Notes: generated from the sequence alone by a model not told the origin. A stretch of 64,000 bases of DNA from Aurantibacter_A sp039941195 (GCF_039941195.1 NZ_JBDVFA010000066.1:31090-95089); one strand, 5' to 3'. Positions 33,619-42,919 are shown, counted from the first letter of the stretch. Numbers and translations: made by a program.

Positions 33619-34404
33619 ATGAAATCATTTTTATTGAATATATTTCTATTTGTACTGGCCTTTAGCACAAATATGGATGCTTTATACAGTCAAGATTCGA
33701 AGATAGCAAACACCAATTTAAATGAGCTTTCCGAATTATTTCTAAAAAGCATTAAAGACGGCAAACCAACAGATGAAATACAGTCAAAATTATCCGCGCT
33801 AACCTTAAATGATTTAGAAAAAGATTTAACGACAGACACTAAAAAATTAGCTTTCTGGATTAATATTTACAACGCATACATACAAGTAATACTTAGTGAA
33901 CATCCTGAAAAATATGAAGATCGAAGGACCTTCTTTAAGGCAGAACAAATTCCAATAGCTGGAAGATTTATTTCGTTTGCCAAAATAGAACATGGTATTA
34001 TTAGAAAATCGCAATGGGAATTGGGGTTAGGAAAAATAAGAAAATGGTTTCCGAATAAATTCGAACGTAAATTAAGAGTAGAGAAACGGAATTATAGAAT
34101 ACATTTTGCATTAAATTGTGGAGCAAAAGACTGTCCTCCAGTTGCCATTTATGATGCAAACCGATTAAACGAACAATTGAATATAGGCACAGAAAAGTAC
34201 TTAGAAACAACTTCAGAATTTAATAAAGAAAACAATGAAGTCTCTATAACTTCCTTGTTTAGTTGGTTTCGCGGTGATTTTGGTTCGAAAAATGATATCA
34301 AAAATATTCTTAAAACACACGGTGTTATTCCTACTACAAGTGTGGATATTAGTTATAAAAATTATGATTGGACATTAGATCTTCACAACTGGATAAAACT
34401 ATAA
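33619..34404 (+). CDS. DUF547 family secreted protein
   Basis: 261 residues with an N-terminal signal peptide (MKSFLLNIFLFVLAF..., cleavage near LYSQD). The DUF547 core is clear: KKLAFWINIYNAYIQVIL, IPIAGRFISFAKIEHGIIR, HFALNCGAKDCPPVAIYDANRLNEQLN and ITSLFSWFRGDFG. The conserved Asn-Tyr-Asn and Cys-Gly-...-Cys-Pro segments are intact, which suggests an enzyme fold of the papain/transglutaminase type, but no activity is established. It is followed at 100 bases by an MMPL-type exporter. Confidence 0.87.
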   Translation: MKSFLLNIFLFVLAFSTNMDALYSQDSKIANTNLNELSELFLKSIKDGKPTDEIQSKLSALTLNDLEKDLTTDTKKLAFWINIYNAYIQVILSEHPEKYEDRRTFFKAEQIPIAGRFISFAKIEHGIIRKSQWELGLGKIRKWFPNKFERKLRVEKRNYRIHFALNCGAKDCPPVAIYDANRLNEQLNIGTEKYLETTSEFNKENNEVSITSLFSWFRGDFGSKNDIKNILKTHGVIPTTSVDISYKNYDWTLDLHNWIKL

Positions 34405-34442
34405 AATAAATAAGTTGTTTAGATAATTGAATATTTAGTTTT

Positions 34443-34470
34443 TGTTAGTTAGTCCAGTGTTATCTTTGTC
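34443..34470 (+). promoter_or_regulatory. Probable promoter of the MMPL transporter gene
   Basis: TTTG (34443-34446) is followed 16 bases later by TATCTTTG (34463-34470), a full -7 match, 35 bases upstream of the ATG. Confidence 0.45.
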
Positions 34471-34505
34471 ACAAATAATTACCTTTTACAAAGTAACCCC
34501 AGTGT

Positions 34506-36746
34506 ATGCAAAAAGTATTAGCATTAAAAAAGTACATACTTGGCTTCTTTTTGGTACTGACAATTATCGCAGGTTTTCTTTTACCTAATTTAAAATTCTC
34601 ATTTGATTTTAGCCAATTTTTCCCAGAAGGAGATGAAGACCTGGTTTTTTATCAAGAATTTATTAAAGAGTTTGGCGTAGATGACAGCTTTCTTTTAGTT
34701 GCAGTAGCTAATGAAAACACCATTTTTGAACAAGATTTCCTCAACCGCTTCAGCGATCTAACTCAAGCTTCAAAAAACATTCCATATGTTATTGACAATC
34801 AATCTTTAACAAGTATATTCTATCCATTAAAAACAACTTTTGGCTACACCAAACTACCAATTATTAGAACAACAGATTCTACAAAATACGCTACCGATTG
34901 GAAAAAAATACAACAAGATGGATTATTCGTAAATACGCTTATTGATAAAAATGCGAACTCATTAGTGCTTTCTCTGGAAACCGAGGATAAAATTGATTAT
35001 GCGCAAAGCATAGAATTATTATCAGCACTACGACTCCTTTTAAAAGAACATGGGTTTGAAAATTATCATATGCTCGGCCGTGCCTATTTTTATGAAGCCT
35101 TAATTGATATGCAAAAAGAAGAATTAATAAAAACTTCAATTGCAGCTTCACTATTAGTAATACTTATACTTTTTTTAGTTTATCGACGCTTTGTAGTTGT
35201 TGCGATAACCATGTCTTCTATACTTCTAGCACTATTATTATTTTTAGGCCTATTATCACTTTTAGGAAAAGAGCTCACTACCCTAGCATCGTTTTACCCT
35301 ATTTTAATTTTAATTGTTGGCACCTCGGACGTAATTCATATTTTAGATGACTATCTCAGCAAATTACGAGAAGGTCTGGAACGGCAAGAGGCAATGCTAC
35401 GCACATTAAAAGAAGTTGGTATTTCCACTTTACTCACTTCTGTTACTACTGCAATTGGTTTCGCATCATTATTAACATCTAAATCTAGTGTTGTAAGTGG
35501 ATTTGGCATTAATTCTGCCATAGGCGTGTTAGTTGCTTTTATTACAATTATATGTTTTACCTGCACGCTTTTACTTTTAGTCAAAAAAGAAAAAGTATTA
35601 CCAAAAAATGGTGTTTCCCCAAAATGGATTAAAGGATTAAGTGAAGTAAATAGTTTTACAAAACGGTATCCCAAGAGGATTTTAACATTAAGCATTGCTT
35701 TTACAATTATCTGCATTGTGGGCACCACAAAAGTCAACACCAACTACCAAATAAAAGAAAGTTTACCGAAAGGTAGTCCTATTGCCAAAGATTTCGACTT
35801 TTTTCAAAACAACTATGGTGGTTTTAGACCATTAGAAGTTGTAATAACAACCAAAGGTGATAATAAAATAACTGACTTTGCAGTAACTAAAGAAATTGAA
35901 AAAGTCGAAAAATATTTAAAATCATTAGCACCTATACGCAATGTACAATCGGTAAATGCATTTTATAAAGGAATACACAAAGCAAATAATTTAAACAAAT
36001 CAGAATTTTTTGTGCTTCCTGAAAATGAAGAAACTTTTGAGAAATATAAAAAGGAAGTCAAAAAATTAGTTCGAAAACCTTTTGCAAAATTTGTAAATAA
36101 AGATGAAACAAAATCTAGAATCTCCGCTAAAGTTTTGGATGTAGGTCTTGATACTTTAAATACTGTTTACACAAAATTTTACAATTTCACAGAAAAGCAT
36201 ATTGACACCACAATGGCGAGTTTTAAATTAACCGGCACGGGAATTTTACTAGACAAAAATGCCTACTATGTAAAAGACAGTCTATTGCAAGGTTTACTAT
36301 TGGGTTTACTATTGGTGGCATTAATTATGGCATTATTATTTAAAAATCTCAAATTATTACTCATTTCATTATTACCTAATATGTTACCGTTGCTATTTGC
36401 TGCAGCACTCTTAGGATTTTTGGAAATACCATTAGAAGCGACTATCTCGGTAGTTTTTGCAATAGTTTTTGGAATAGCTGTAGACGATACTATACACTTT
36501 CTAGGACGTTATAAAGTTTGTATATCCAAAGGACTAACAAAAGAAGAGGCTTTGCAAGTCACATTTACAGAAACAGGAAGAGCCTTAGTTATAACCACTT
36601 TAATTCTCTTTTTTGGTTTTTTAGTATTATTACTTTCTGTGCACACCCCTAGTTTTACAATAGGTTTATTAATTAGTGTAACCCTATTAACTGCATTGAT
36701 ACTAGACTTACTATTGTTACCCGTACTAATGCGAAAATTATTATAA
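34506..36746 (+). CDS. MMPL/RND-superfamily transporter
   Basis: 746-residue inner-membrane protein with the repeated RND layout: one helix at the N-terminus, a periplasmic loop (about 40-210), five helices (215-365), a second single helix near 390, a second periplasmic loop (415-590), and five helices to the end. The Patched/SSD-like blocks are FYPILILIVGTSDVIHILDDYL and SVVFAIVFGIAVDDTIHFLGRY, both with the acidic residues used for proton relay. At this length it matches COG1033 exporters of lipids or hopanoids rather than multidrug pumps of over 1000 residues. Substrate unknown. Confidence 0.9.
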   Translation: MQKVLALKKYILGFFLVLTIIAGFLLPNLKFSFDFSQFFPEGDEDLVFYQEFIKEFGVDDSFLLVAVANENTIFEQDFLNRFSDLTQASKNIPYVIDNQSLTSIFYPLKTTFGYTKLPIIRTTDSTKYATDWKKIQQDGLFVNTLIDKNANSLVLSLETEDKIDYAQSIELLSALRLLLKEHGFENYHMLGRAYFYEALIDMQKEELIKTSIAASLLVILILFLVYRRFVVVAITMSSILLALLLFLGLLSLLGKELTTLASFYPILILIVGTSDVIHILDDYLSKLREGLERQEAMLRTLKEVGISTLLTSVTTAIGFASLLTSKSSVVSGFGINSAIGVLVAFITIICFTCTLLLLVKKEKVLPKNGVSPKWIKGLSEVNSFTKRYPKRILTLSIAFTIICIVGTTKVNTNYQIKESLPKGSPIAKDFDFFQNNYGGFRPLEVVITTKGDNKITDFAVTKEIEKVEKYLKSLAPIRNVQSVNAFYKGIHKANNLNKSEFFVLPENEETFEKYKKEVKKLVRKPFAKFVNKDETKSRISAKVLDVGLDTLNTVYTKFYNFTEKHIDTTMASFKLTGTGILLDKNAYYVKDSLLQGLLLGLLLVALIMALLFKNLKLLLISLLPNMLPLLFAAALLGFLEIPLEATISVVFAIVFGIAVDDTIHFLGRYKVCISKGLTKEEALQVTFTETGRALVITTLILFFGFLVLLLSVHTPSFTIGLLISVTLLTALILDLLLLPVLMRKLL

Positions 36747-36749
36747 AAT

Positions 36750-36778
36750 AAATGTCGCACCAAGTTGATGCGACATTT
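36750..36778. terminator. Bidirectional terminator between MMPL and TPR genes
   Basis: AAATGTCGCA (36750-36759) is exactly complementary to TGCGACATTT (36769-36778), with a 9-base loop, between convergent genes. Confidence 0.82.
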
Positions 36779-36820
36779 CCCAAAAAATCAATCTAACCTA
36801 AAAAACTAGTGTGAAATTTA

Positions 36821-38098
36821 TTATAGACTTACAATCTTACTTTCCATTATAGGCCCCAATTCATAAAATGCGCCTGATAATTCTTCTTTTAATTCATTCA
36901 CCTTTTCCGTATAACCCACTGCCCTATAAACTTCTGCTGCTCTAAATAGAATGGCCGGCTCAAAAGTTTTATCAATAATATGTTCGTCAATAATGCTTAA
37001 AGCAATTTCATTCTCACCCATTTTTAAGTACGTATTAGCCAACAAACTATATGCCTCTGGCGTTGGCCTATTTAGAACTTCTTGTTTGGCCAAAAAAAGT
37101 GCTTTGTTATATTGCTCCGTAACATCTAAGTAAAGTGGAATGGTATAAGCAGTGTACATATGACTTAAAGAAGGCGTTTTTATTTCCTTAAAATAGTTCT
37201 CCATATATTCTATGCTTTCCATGTCTCTTCCCATGTATTCCGCTATTTCCGATTGTAATAATAAATAATCTGGAGACTTATTATTTTTTGTGACGGCATC
37301 AAGAATTCGCAATGCCTCTTGAGGTTCTTTTTCATGAGAAAAAACAATCCAAGCTATTCCCTTTTTCGCGTAAGCATTAGTCGGATCTAGTTGTAATGTT
37401 TTTATATAATGATTGTATGAATCTTTAATTCTACCTGCATGACCGTAATAATCGGCAATATTCGTGTACGACCATATTCTTAATCCCTTGTTTTTTGAAT
37501 CTTCAGCTTTGGCCATTGCTTTTTCCATAAACCGAATTGTAGTATCCAAATCGCCTTTATAATCATTCCATTTTGCAACACGAATTAAATAACCGAAACT
37601 TGAAAGGTTTTCAGTACTATCTAAATGCTTTTTAGCAACCTCATAATTACCCAGTTCCATATGAATATCAAATAATAATGCCTGCGATTCTTCTACCCCA
37701 CTACCAATATAACGAGCAGAATCTGCCAATACCAGCGCCTCTCTAAATCTATGTTGCGAAATATAATTTCTAGCTAAAGCCCGTAAATACCCTGCTTTGC
37801 CAATATTTGCGACATCAACCGCTTTTCTAAGTGATTTCTCCGCTTTCTTTAAAAATTTGATATCACCTGTATTTTTAAAGTATCTGCTGTATTCGCCAGC
37901 GACAACTCCAAAACTTAAAAGTTGCGAACTATCCGACTTAATTTTTTTATTCCAAATTTCGAAGTATTTCGATGAAGTATCCACATTACTCACGGTAAGA
38001 AATTCATCATAGTCCGATGTATTGGTAACTTTTTTTGCTGTTTCCGTGTTACAGGAAATAAATAATAGGAAAGAAATTGATAATAATATATACTTCAT
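36821..38098 (-). CDS. TPR-repeat lipoprotein
   Basis: 425 residues from the ATG at 38098, which gives a lipoprotein signal (MKYILLSISFLLFISC). A longer frame reaching 38239 would run across the terminator and into the upstream gene, so it is rejected. The rest is helical tetratricopeptide repeats, for example FLKKAEKSLRKAVDVANIGKAGYLRALARNY, DSYNHYIKTLQLDPTNAYAKKGIAWI and PEAYSLLANTYLKMGENEIALSI. It probably acts as a periplasmic or outer-membrane scaffold. It follows the DUF4331 pair, from which a hairpin separates it. Confidence 0.85.
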   Translation of the reverse strand: MKYILLSISFLLFISCNTETAKKVTNTSDYDEFLTVSNVDTSSKYFEIWNKKIKSDSSQLLSFGVVAGEYSRYFKNTGDIKFLKKAEKSLRKAVDVANIGKAGYLRALARNYISQHRFREALVLADSARYIGSGVEESQALLFDIHMELGNYEVAKKHLDSTENLSSFGYLIRVAKWNDYKGDLDTTIRFMEKAMAKAEDSKNKGLRIWSYTNIADYYGHAGRIKDSYNHYIKTLQLDPTNAYAKKGIAWIVFSHEKEPQEALRILDAVTKNNKSPDYLLLQSEIAEYMGRDMESIEYMENYFKEIKTPSLSHMYTAYTIPLYLDVTEQYNKALFLAKQEVLNRPTPEAYSLLANTYLKMGENEIALSIIDEHIIDKTFEPAILFRAAEVYRAVGYTEKVNELKEELSGAFYELGPIMESKIVSL

Positions 38099-38136
38099 GT
38101 TTTGATTTTTAGGTAGAGTTGAAAAATTTAAAATAA

Positions 38137-38160
38137 GGGAGGGTATTTTACAACCCTCCC
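38137..38160 (-). terminator. GC-rich hairpin between the DUF4331 genes and the TPR gene
   Basis: GGGAGGGT (38137-38144) pairs with ACCCTCCC (38153-38160). On the minus strand it follows the DUF4331 stop by 17 bases and is succeeded by TTATTTT, consistent with a terminator or attenuator before the TPR gene. Confidence 0.75.
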
Positions 38161-38177
38161 GCTCCTTTTTCATAGAC

Positions 38178-38945
38178 TTACTCAGGAGCTCCCAAATAAG
38201 GGAAACTTGTAGAAATATCAGCTGAAAGACTAACGCCATCAGAAGTTAAACGTGGAAGGTTACCACCGTTACCATCATCTTGACCGCTAAAACGTTCTCC
38301 ATCCATTCCTCCAAAAAGAAGAATTAAAGAAACATCGATAACATCATCTTGTGGAGTTCGACCGGTTAAGGCTACCTCATCTCCATCTGGCACCAAAACA
38401 CTACCATCATTATTATTATCAGTTCCTGGATTGAAATAAGTAGTCGGTAAATCTGGTGCAACTTCTAGAACATCTGCTGCCAAATAACCGGTAAGCGTAG
38501 CTGCATCTAGACCTAATATATTATTTTCATAATCTACATCCTCTGGCTGAAATCCTAGTAAACCAGCATAAACATCGTGATATTGTTCCAATCTCGCTTC
38601 AAAGCCAGCTTGAAAAGTGGCTGCCATTTCTGATGGTATAGAAACATTGTGTGCATCTTTCACACTCGGCTCCCCATCCATATCATAACTCAATACGGTA
38701 TTAATCCCTGGTCTGCCCATAAAATCAACTTGAGAATATGTTCCAGAAAAATCAGGATCCATTGACCCCATTTCTTCACAAGGTGTACAAGTACCACCAC
38801 AATCAATTGCAGTTTCTGTTCCATTTAATATACCATCGTCACAAGTAGCTTGTGCCATTGGCTCCATTCCGTTATCATCATCTGAACAAGCTGTAAAAGC
38901 AAACATTGCTACTGCTGATAACATTAAATATTTATAAATTTTCAT
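38178..38945 (-). CDS. DUF4331-like lipoprotein, C-terminal half of the fold
   Basis: 255 residues with a lipoprotein signal (AMFAFTAC) and a Cys-rich linker NGTETAIDCGGTCTPC often seen in flavobacterial surface lipoproteins. The body (from about 65) starts YSQVDFMGRPGINTVLSY and ends GRTPQDDVIDVSLILLFGG ... LTSDGVSLSADISTSFPYLGAPE. These correspond to the late part of single-chain DUF4331 proteins as I remember them. It lies 21 bases after a gene with the N-terminal part, so the two likely assemble. Function unknown. Confidence 0.72.
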   Translation of the reverse strand: MKIYKYLMLSAVAMFAFTACSDDDNGMEPMAQATCDDGILNGTETAIDCGGTCTPCEEMGSMDPDFSGTYSQVDFMGRPGINTVLSYDMDGEPSVKDAHNVSIPSEMAATFQAGFEARLEQYHDVYAGLLGFQPEDVDYENNILGLDAATLTGYLAADVLEVAPDLPTTYFNPGTDNNNDGSVLVPDGDEVALTGRTPQDDVIDVSLILLFGGMDGERFSGQDDGNGGNLPRLTSDGVSLSADISTSFPYLGAPE

Positions 38946-38966
38946 CTTTAATTTTTTACGTAGTTA

Positions 38967-39647
38967 TTATTGTTTTCTATTTGTAGTTACCCAAGTCTTA
39001 TAAACGGTTAAGCCTAAAGCGTTCTGACCCGTTGTAGTTCCTAACATAGTATTTGGAATTTCAACAACTAAAGACATTGTATTCGTGCCATCAAATGGAT
39101 CACTAGCTTCTTCAGGAGGTAAAAAACCTTCAGGAGCTTCGCCACCAATTACTTTATTAAACTGAAAAAAATCAAAGAAAAAAGCATCTTGTCTAGGACC
39201 TGCAAATAAGGAAACACCATCACTAGTAGTCTCAACTATAGCAGTATTTGCTGAAATTTCAACTGCACCTAAAGGATAATCAGTTAAAACAGTACCATCA
39301 AGACCCGTTGTCGCGGGTGCATATGGACCAAAGAAATACATAGTACCATTTCGAGGAATAGCTTGAATTACCAAATCTTCAACCAAATCATTATCAGTAT
39401 CAATATTAATTTCAGTTAATACATCTTCGTCAAATGTTCCATAGGCAAGGTCTGGTAAAATATTAGATTGTAAGTCAACAGCAAATACCGTATTATTAGA
39501 ACCTTCTGTTGGTTCAAATGCATAAAAATCTGCAATATCTGCTGTAGTTCCTGTTGTTGATGGAGCGTCTATATGATCTGCAGCGACCAAAATAACACCC
39601 AAAACTGTCAGTATCGACAGTCCCATTAAAAGCTTACTTTTTTTCAT
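38967..39647 (-). CDS. DUF4331-like exported protein, N-terminal half of the fold
   Basis: 226 residues. The leader MKKSKLLMGLSILTVLGVILVAA precedes ADHIDAPSTTGTTADIADFYAF, the hallmark start of DUF4331. It continues through beta-strand repeats (GTMYFFGPYAP, DGVSLFAGPRQDAFFFDFFQFN, TMSLVVEIPNTMLG) and stops at VYKTWVTTNRKQ, where one-chain members go on. First gene of a unit with the lipoprotein above; the leader lacks a Cys, so this half is soluble in the periplasm or retained by its partner. Confidence 0.78.
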   Translation of the reverse strand: MKKSKLLMGLSILTVLGVILVAADHIDAPSTTGTTADIADFYAFEPTEGSNNTVFAVDLQSNILPDLAYGTFDEDVLTEINIDTDNDLVEDLVIQAIPRNGTMYFFGPYAPATTGLDGTVLTDYPLGAVEISANTAIVETTSDGVSLFAGPRQDAFFFDFFQFNKVIGGEAPEGFLPPEEASDPFDGTNTMSLVVEIPNTMLGTTTGQNALGLTVYKTWVTTNRKQ

Positions 39648-39818
39648 AATAATAATTTTTAGATTAAATATTCACCTTTACCTACGCAGTAAATATTGCA
39701 GGGTTCATTTTTTCGTGAACAAAATGGAATTAATTTGAAAAAGCTGGCATTTCTATGACCACAAATGCTATTAAACTGCTTCAAATTACTTTATCTTGCG
39801 GTCTTTAATTACTTTAGC

Positions 39819-41012
39819 ATGAACCCTTCGGCGTCTGGTTGGATAGACAAATACGGTCATCTTGTAAAGGATAACCTCGAAATCTATATTGATTTTCGCG
39901 ATTTATATGTCGCTTTAAAAAAGACTGGGTTTGTTTATGGAATCAACGTAAAAACACCCAGTTTTATAGTACCTGAGCACACGTTATCTGAAGATGAAAT
40001 TGCTAAAATTAATCTACTTACCTCTTTATTTTTCACCTATAAAATTGAAACACAAAACTCAGATTTTGATGCTTTCTTAAATAGTGTATTAAGATTCTAT
40101 GATAAACTAGAAGTAGGCGGACTTACATTTTTGAGCAAGCTATTTGTCGGTAATAAAACATCAACTAAGCTTGAAAAACTTATTGATTCTAGAGTATATT
40201 TAGAAGACAATATGTTGAGCAAGACCTTTAATAGTATTATCACCAATTCATTATTATTTATTGATGTATTAACCTATAATTATCATTTAACTCATGATAA
40301 TGGCACTAAAGAACATGCGCAATTATTGGAATTTTTAACGATTAACACCACCTATTACGCATTAAATTCTAAAGAAATAAATAAAAGTGATGAGCGTTTG
40401 GCACATCTGTTTGAGGCATCACTAACATTTGTAGATTTTGAAAAACAAACTTTTGATGGCACCTATCGGGAAAAATTAGTAGCCAATAATTCAGAATGGG
40501 AGAATCGATATTTCTTAGATATTGCATGTTTAACGGTGTGGGAAGATCAGACATTTGAATACCAAGAATCTGAATTTATTCATGGTATTGGAAGAGATTT
40601 AAAAATCGCCAAAGAATCAATAAAAAGAGCATTGGTAGAAATCACAGATTTCTTTGCTGAAAATGCAGATATAGTTCCCTTCTTAAAGGACAATAATTTA
40701 GCTGTTCAATTTTATGATAGCATGGCTAAAGTTGTAGACAAACTTATTTCAAGAAATAGTAAACGCCTAAAAAAAGAACTTTTAGAAAGTAAAGAGCTCG
40801 TGGCACTTTTAACTAAGTCTACAATTAAGGATTTAGATGAAGACGAGAAAAAAAAGGTGCAAAATCAGTTGATAGATATATTTAAAAGTATACCTTCGTT
40901 GGCTATATTTCTTTTACCAGGAGGTGCTGTTTTATTACCAATTTTTATTAAATTGATTCCTAAACTACTTCCTTCGGCTTTTGACGATAACAGAGTGGAT
41001 AAAACCAAGTAA
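39819..41012 (+). CDS. LETM1-related protein of flavobacteria
   Basis: 397 residues from ATG 39819; an upstream TTG is less likely. Mostly helical and acidic, without signal peptide. The C-terminal part, IPSLAIFLLPGGAVLLPIFIKLIPKLLPSAF, contains the hydrophobic LPGG-LPI-PKLLPS pattern seen in the mitochondrial ion exchanger LETM1; flavobacterial homologues are labelled LETM1-related biofilm-associated. The remaining 350 residues show no domain I know. It stands alone, divergent from the DUF4331 genes and convergent with the LytTR gene. Confidence 0.72.
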   Translation: MNPSASGWIDKYGHLVKDNLEIYIDFRDLYVALKKTGFVYGINVKTPSFIVPEHTLSEDEIAKINLLTSLFFTYKIETQNSDFDAFLNSVLRFYDKLEVGGLTFLSKLFVGNKTSTKLEKLIDSRVYLEDNMLSKTFNSIITNSLLFIDVLTYNYHLTHDNGTKEHAQLLEFLTINTTYYALNSKEINKSDERLAHLFEASLTFVDFEKQTFDGTYREKLVANNSEWENRYFLDIACLTVWEDQTFEYQESEFIHGIGRDLKIAKESIKRALVEITDFFAENADIVPFLKDNNLAVQFYDSMAKVVDKLISRNSKRLKKELLESKELVALLTKSTIKDLDEDEKKKVQNQLIDIFKSIPSLAIFLLPGGAVLLPIFIKLIPKLLPSAFDDNRVDKTK

Positions 41013-41087
41013 ATAGCTGATCTTGAGCACTATAAATAAAATCTATAGCTACATTCAACCTTTTGCAATCCAATACATTAAATAAGA

Positions 41088-41843
41088 CTACTCCAACCAA
41101 AGCTTAAAGTCTCTCACTCGTTCTCTACTTACAATGATTTCTTTTTCATTAAAATGATTTAATTTGATTTTTAACCTTGAGTTTGAAAATGTTATGATAT
41201 CTTTTATGTGATCTACGTTCACATAAAACTTTCGACTTACTCGAAAGAATTTTTTTGGAGACAATTCATTTTCCAAATTTTCTAGTGTCGTATCCATCAA
41301 ATAATTCCTACTCTCAATTGTTGCGGCATAAGTACCTTTGTTCTCACTGTAAAAACATTCAACCTCATCGGCATTAATAATTTTTAAGTGCTGCCCTACT
41401 CTAGCAGTAAATCGCTTTTTAAATTCTCGTTCAATCGGATTTACGAGTAGCTTTTTTATGTCATTAAAATCCAGACTTAATTTGGTTGATTTTGGTCGTA
41501 ATTCTTTATACTTTTTTACTGCCTTCTCTAGGTCTTCATCATCAATAGGTTTTAATAAATAGTCGATGCTATTTAATTTAAATGCTTGTAGCGCATACTC
41601 GTCATAAGCTGTTGTAAATATGATGGAACTTTTAACTTCAACAGCATCAAAAATTTCAAATGAAAGTCCGTCCGATAATTGAATGTCTAAAAATATCAAA
41701 TCTGGATGTTCATTACTTTCGAACCAGATAATAGATTCTTCAACAGAATGTAACATTACCGATACGTTTATTTTCAATTCTGCCAAAAGTCTTGATAATC
41801 TTCGGGCAGCTGGTTTTTCATCTTCTATTACAATCACATTCAT
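41088..41843 (-). CDS. LytTR-family response regulator
   Basis: 251 residues. Receiver 1-120 with acceptor Asp53 (LIFLDIQLSDG), EDEKPAARRL at the N-terminal acid pocket and DYLLKPID. The LytTR DNA-binding domain (about 145-250) shows FKKRFTARVGQHLKIINADEVECFYSENKGTYA and FFRVSRKFYVNVDHI. It ends the operon that starts with the LytS-like kinase at 44685; the kinase is the evident partner. Confidence 0.93.
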   Translation of the reverse strand: MNVIVIEDEKPAARRLSRLLAELKINVSVMLHSVEESIIWFESNEHPDLIFLDIQLSDGLSFEIFDAVEVKSSIIFTTAYDEYALQAFKLNSIDYLLKPIDDEDLEKAVKKYKELRPKSTKLSLDFNDIKKLLVNPIEREFKKRFTARVGQHLKIINADEVECFYSENKGTYAATIESRNYLMDTTLENLENELSPKKFFRVSRKFYVNVDHIKDIITFSNSRLKIKLNHFNEKEIIVSRERVRDFKLWLE

Positions 41844-41863
41844 ACTTCAAAAACTCTTTTTGG

Positions 41864-42217
41864 TTAGTCTTGGATATTTTCCTCTTCGTTCATAAATTTT
41901 TCAATTTGACGTTCTTCCCAGTCTTTAAAAAATTTTGGTGTATACGCTTTAATTGATTGAGATTTCATCACAAAAACATGGAAGGCATGTACACCTAATA
42001 CTAAACTCCAAATTACGGGCGTACCAATTATATTCCAATCTAACCAAGTTAGAAATCCTTCATCAGACATACCTTGTCCAGCGAAGAAATCATGTGCTCT
42101 AAACTTAACAATCAGCAATAACACATTAACTATCACAAATACTCTAAGGTGTTTATAGAATTTTTTTATTTGTTTTACTCGTAGTTCTGCTCTCTTTAGT
42201 TTTGCAAGATGGTCCAT
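41864..42217 (-). CDS. 2TM-domain membrane protein (fourth stand-alone copy)
   Basis: 117 residues. A basic amphipathic start (KLKRAELRVKQIKKFYKHLRVFV) is followed by two membrane helices joined by a short loop and then the signature DWEERQIEKFMNEEEN. This is the pattern of the 2TM domain (PF13239), also found on the C-terminus of the kinase in the same operon. Twenty bases separate it from the LytTR gene. Likely a modulator or partner of the kinase. Confidence 0.8.
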   Translation of the reverse strand: MDHLAKLKRAELRVKQIKKFYKHLRVFVIVNVLLLIVKFRAHDFFAGQGMSDEGFLTWLDWNIIGTPVIWSLVLGVHAFHVFVMKSQSIKAYTPKFFKDWEERQIEKFMNEEENIQD

Positions 42218-42257
42218 TTTGTCTGTTCTCTATTAATGTATCTAATTTTTATAATAT

Positions 42258-42581
42258 TTAGATATATTTCGTTGTTGTTTTCTTTTGTTCTGCAATCTGT
42301 TTTGAAATCTGTCTTTCTTCCCAATCCTTACCAAACAAGATTCTTTTTTCAAATACGCGTAAGTATTCGATATATAGTATAACAGTAAATACTATTGGTG
42401 TTGACAATAATATTAATACGGGCACCTTAGCATAGGATTCATCATTTATAAAAATTAATATAGCCATGCCAACCATAAAAAAAGATGCTAAAATTGACAT
42501 TGCTAAAAAAGAATAAAATTTTCTGATTTCTTGAGTTGTCTCGCTCGCTAGAAGTTCGTTTTTGCTAGTATTATCAACCAT
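42258..42581 (-). CDS. 2TM-like membrane protein (third copy, diverged)
   Basis: 107 residues with two hydrophobic helices (SFLAMSILASFFMVGMAILI and VPVLILLSTPIVFTVILYI) and the C-terminal GKDWEERQISKQIAEQ. The N-terminal basic segment is less well conserved than in its neighbours (TTQEIRKFYSFLA), so it is the most diverged copy. Its ATG shares one base with the stop of the preceding copy. Confidence 0.75.
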   Translation of the reverse strand: MVDNTSKNELLASETTQEIRKFYSFLAMSILASFFMVGMAILIFINDESYAKVPVLILLSTPIVFTVILYIEYLRVFEKRILFGKDWEERQISKQIAEQKKTTTKYI

Positions 42582-42919
42582 TATCTAAATTTTTCTACGC
42601 GTTCTTTTTCTTGCTTAATGTATTTCTGAATTTGTTTCTCTTCCCAATCCTTACCAAATAAAGTTACTAACGAGAATACTTTAACAGCATGAAATGCTAA
42701 GCCAACACCCCAGAAAATCCATATAGCAAAAGTTCCGAAATCGAAAAAGGCCTCTGAAAAACTTTCTCCTGCTGCTAGGTTTCTAATAATTTTAGAAATG
42801 CTAATAAATAAATTCACACCTAAATACGAAGCAAAATGCCAATAGAAGCCTTTTAATTCACCAATACGTTTTTTAGCTCTATTCAATTTTTTACGATCCT
42901 CTCTAGTTTTTATTTCCAT
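42581..42919 (-). CDS. 2TM-domain membrane protein (second copy)
   Basis: 112 residues: RAKKRIGELKGFYWHFASYLGVNLFISI..., second helix FGTFAIWIFWGVGLAFHAVKVF, and the signature LFGKDWEEKQIQKYIKQEKERVEKF. It overlaps the previous copy by ten bases and the next by one, so translation of the array is coupled. Confidence 0.85.
   Translation of the reverse strand: MEIKTREDRKKLNRAKKRIGELKGFYWHFASYLGVNLFISISKIIRNLAAGESFSEAFFDFGTFAIWIFWGVGLAFHAVKVFSLVTLFGKDWEEKQIQKYIKQEKERVEKFR

Noticed and set aside
38099..38239. Upstream extension of the TPR lipoprotein to 38239
   Set aside because: It would read through a GC-rich hairpin and into the preceding gene, and would bury the lipoprotein signal.
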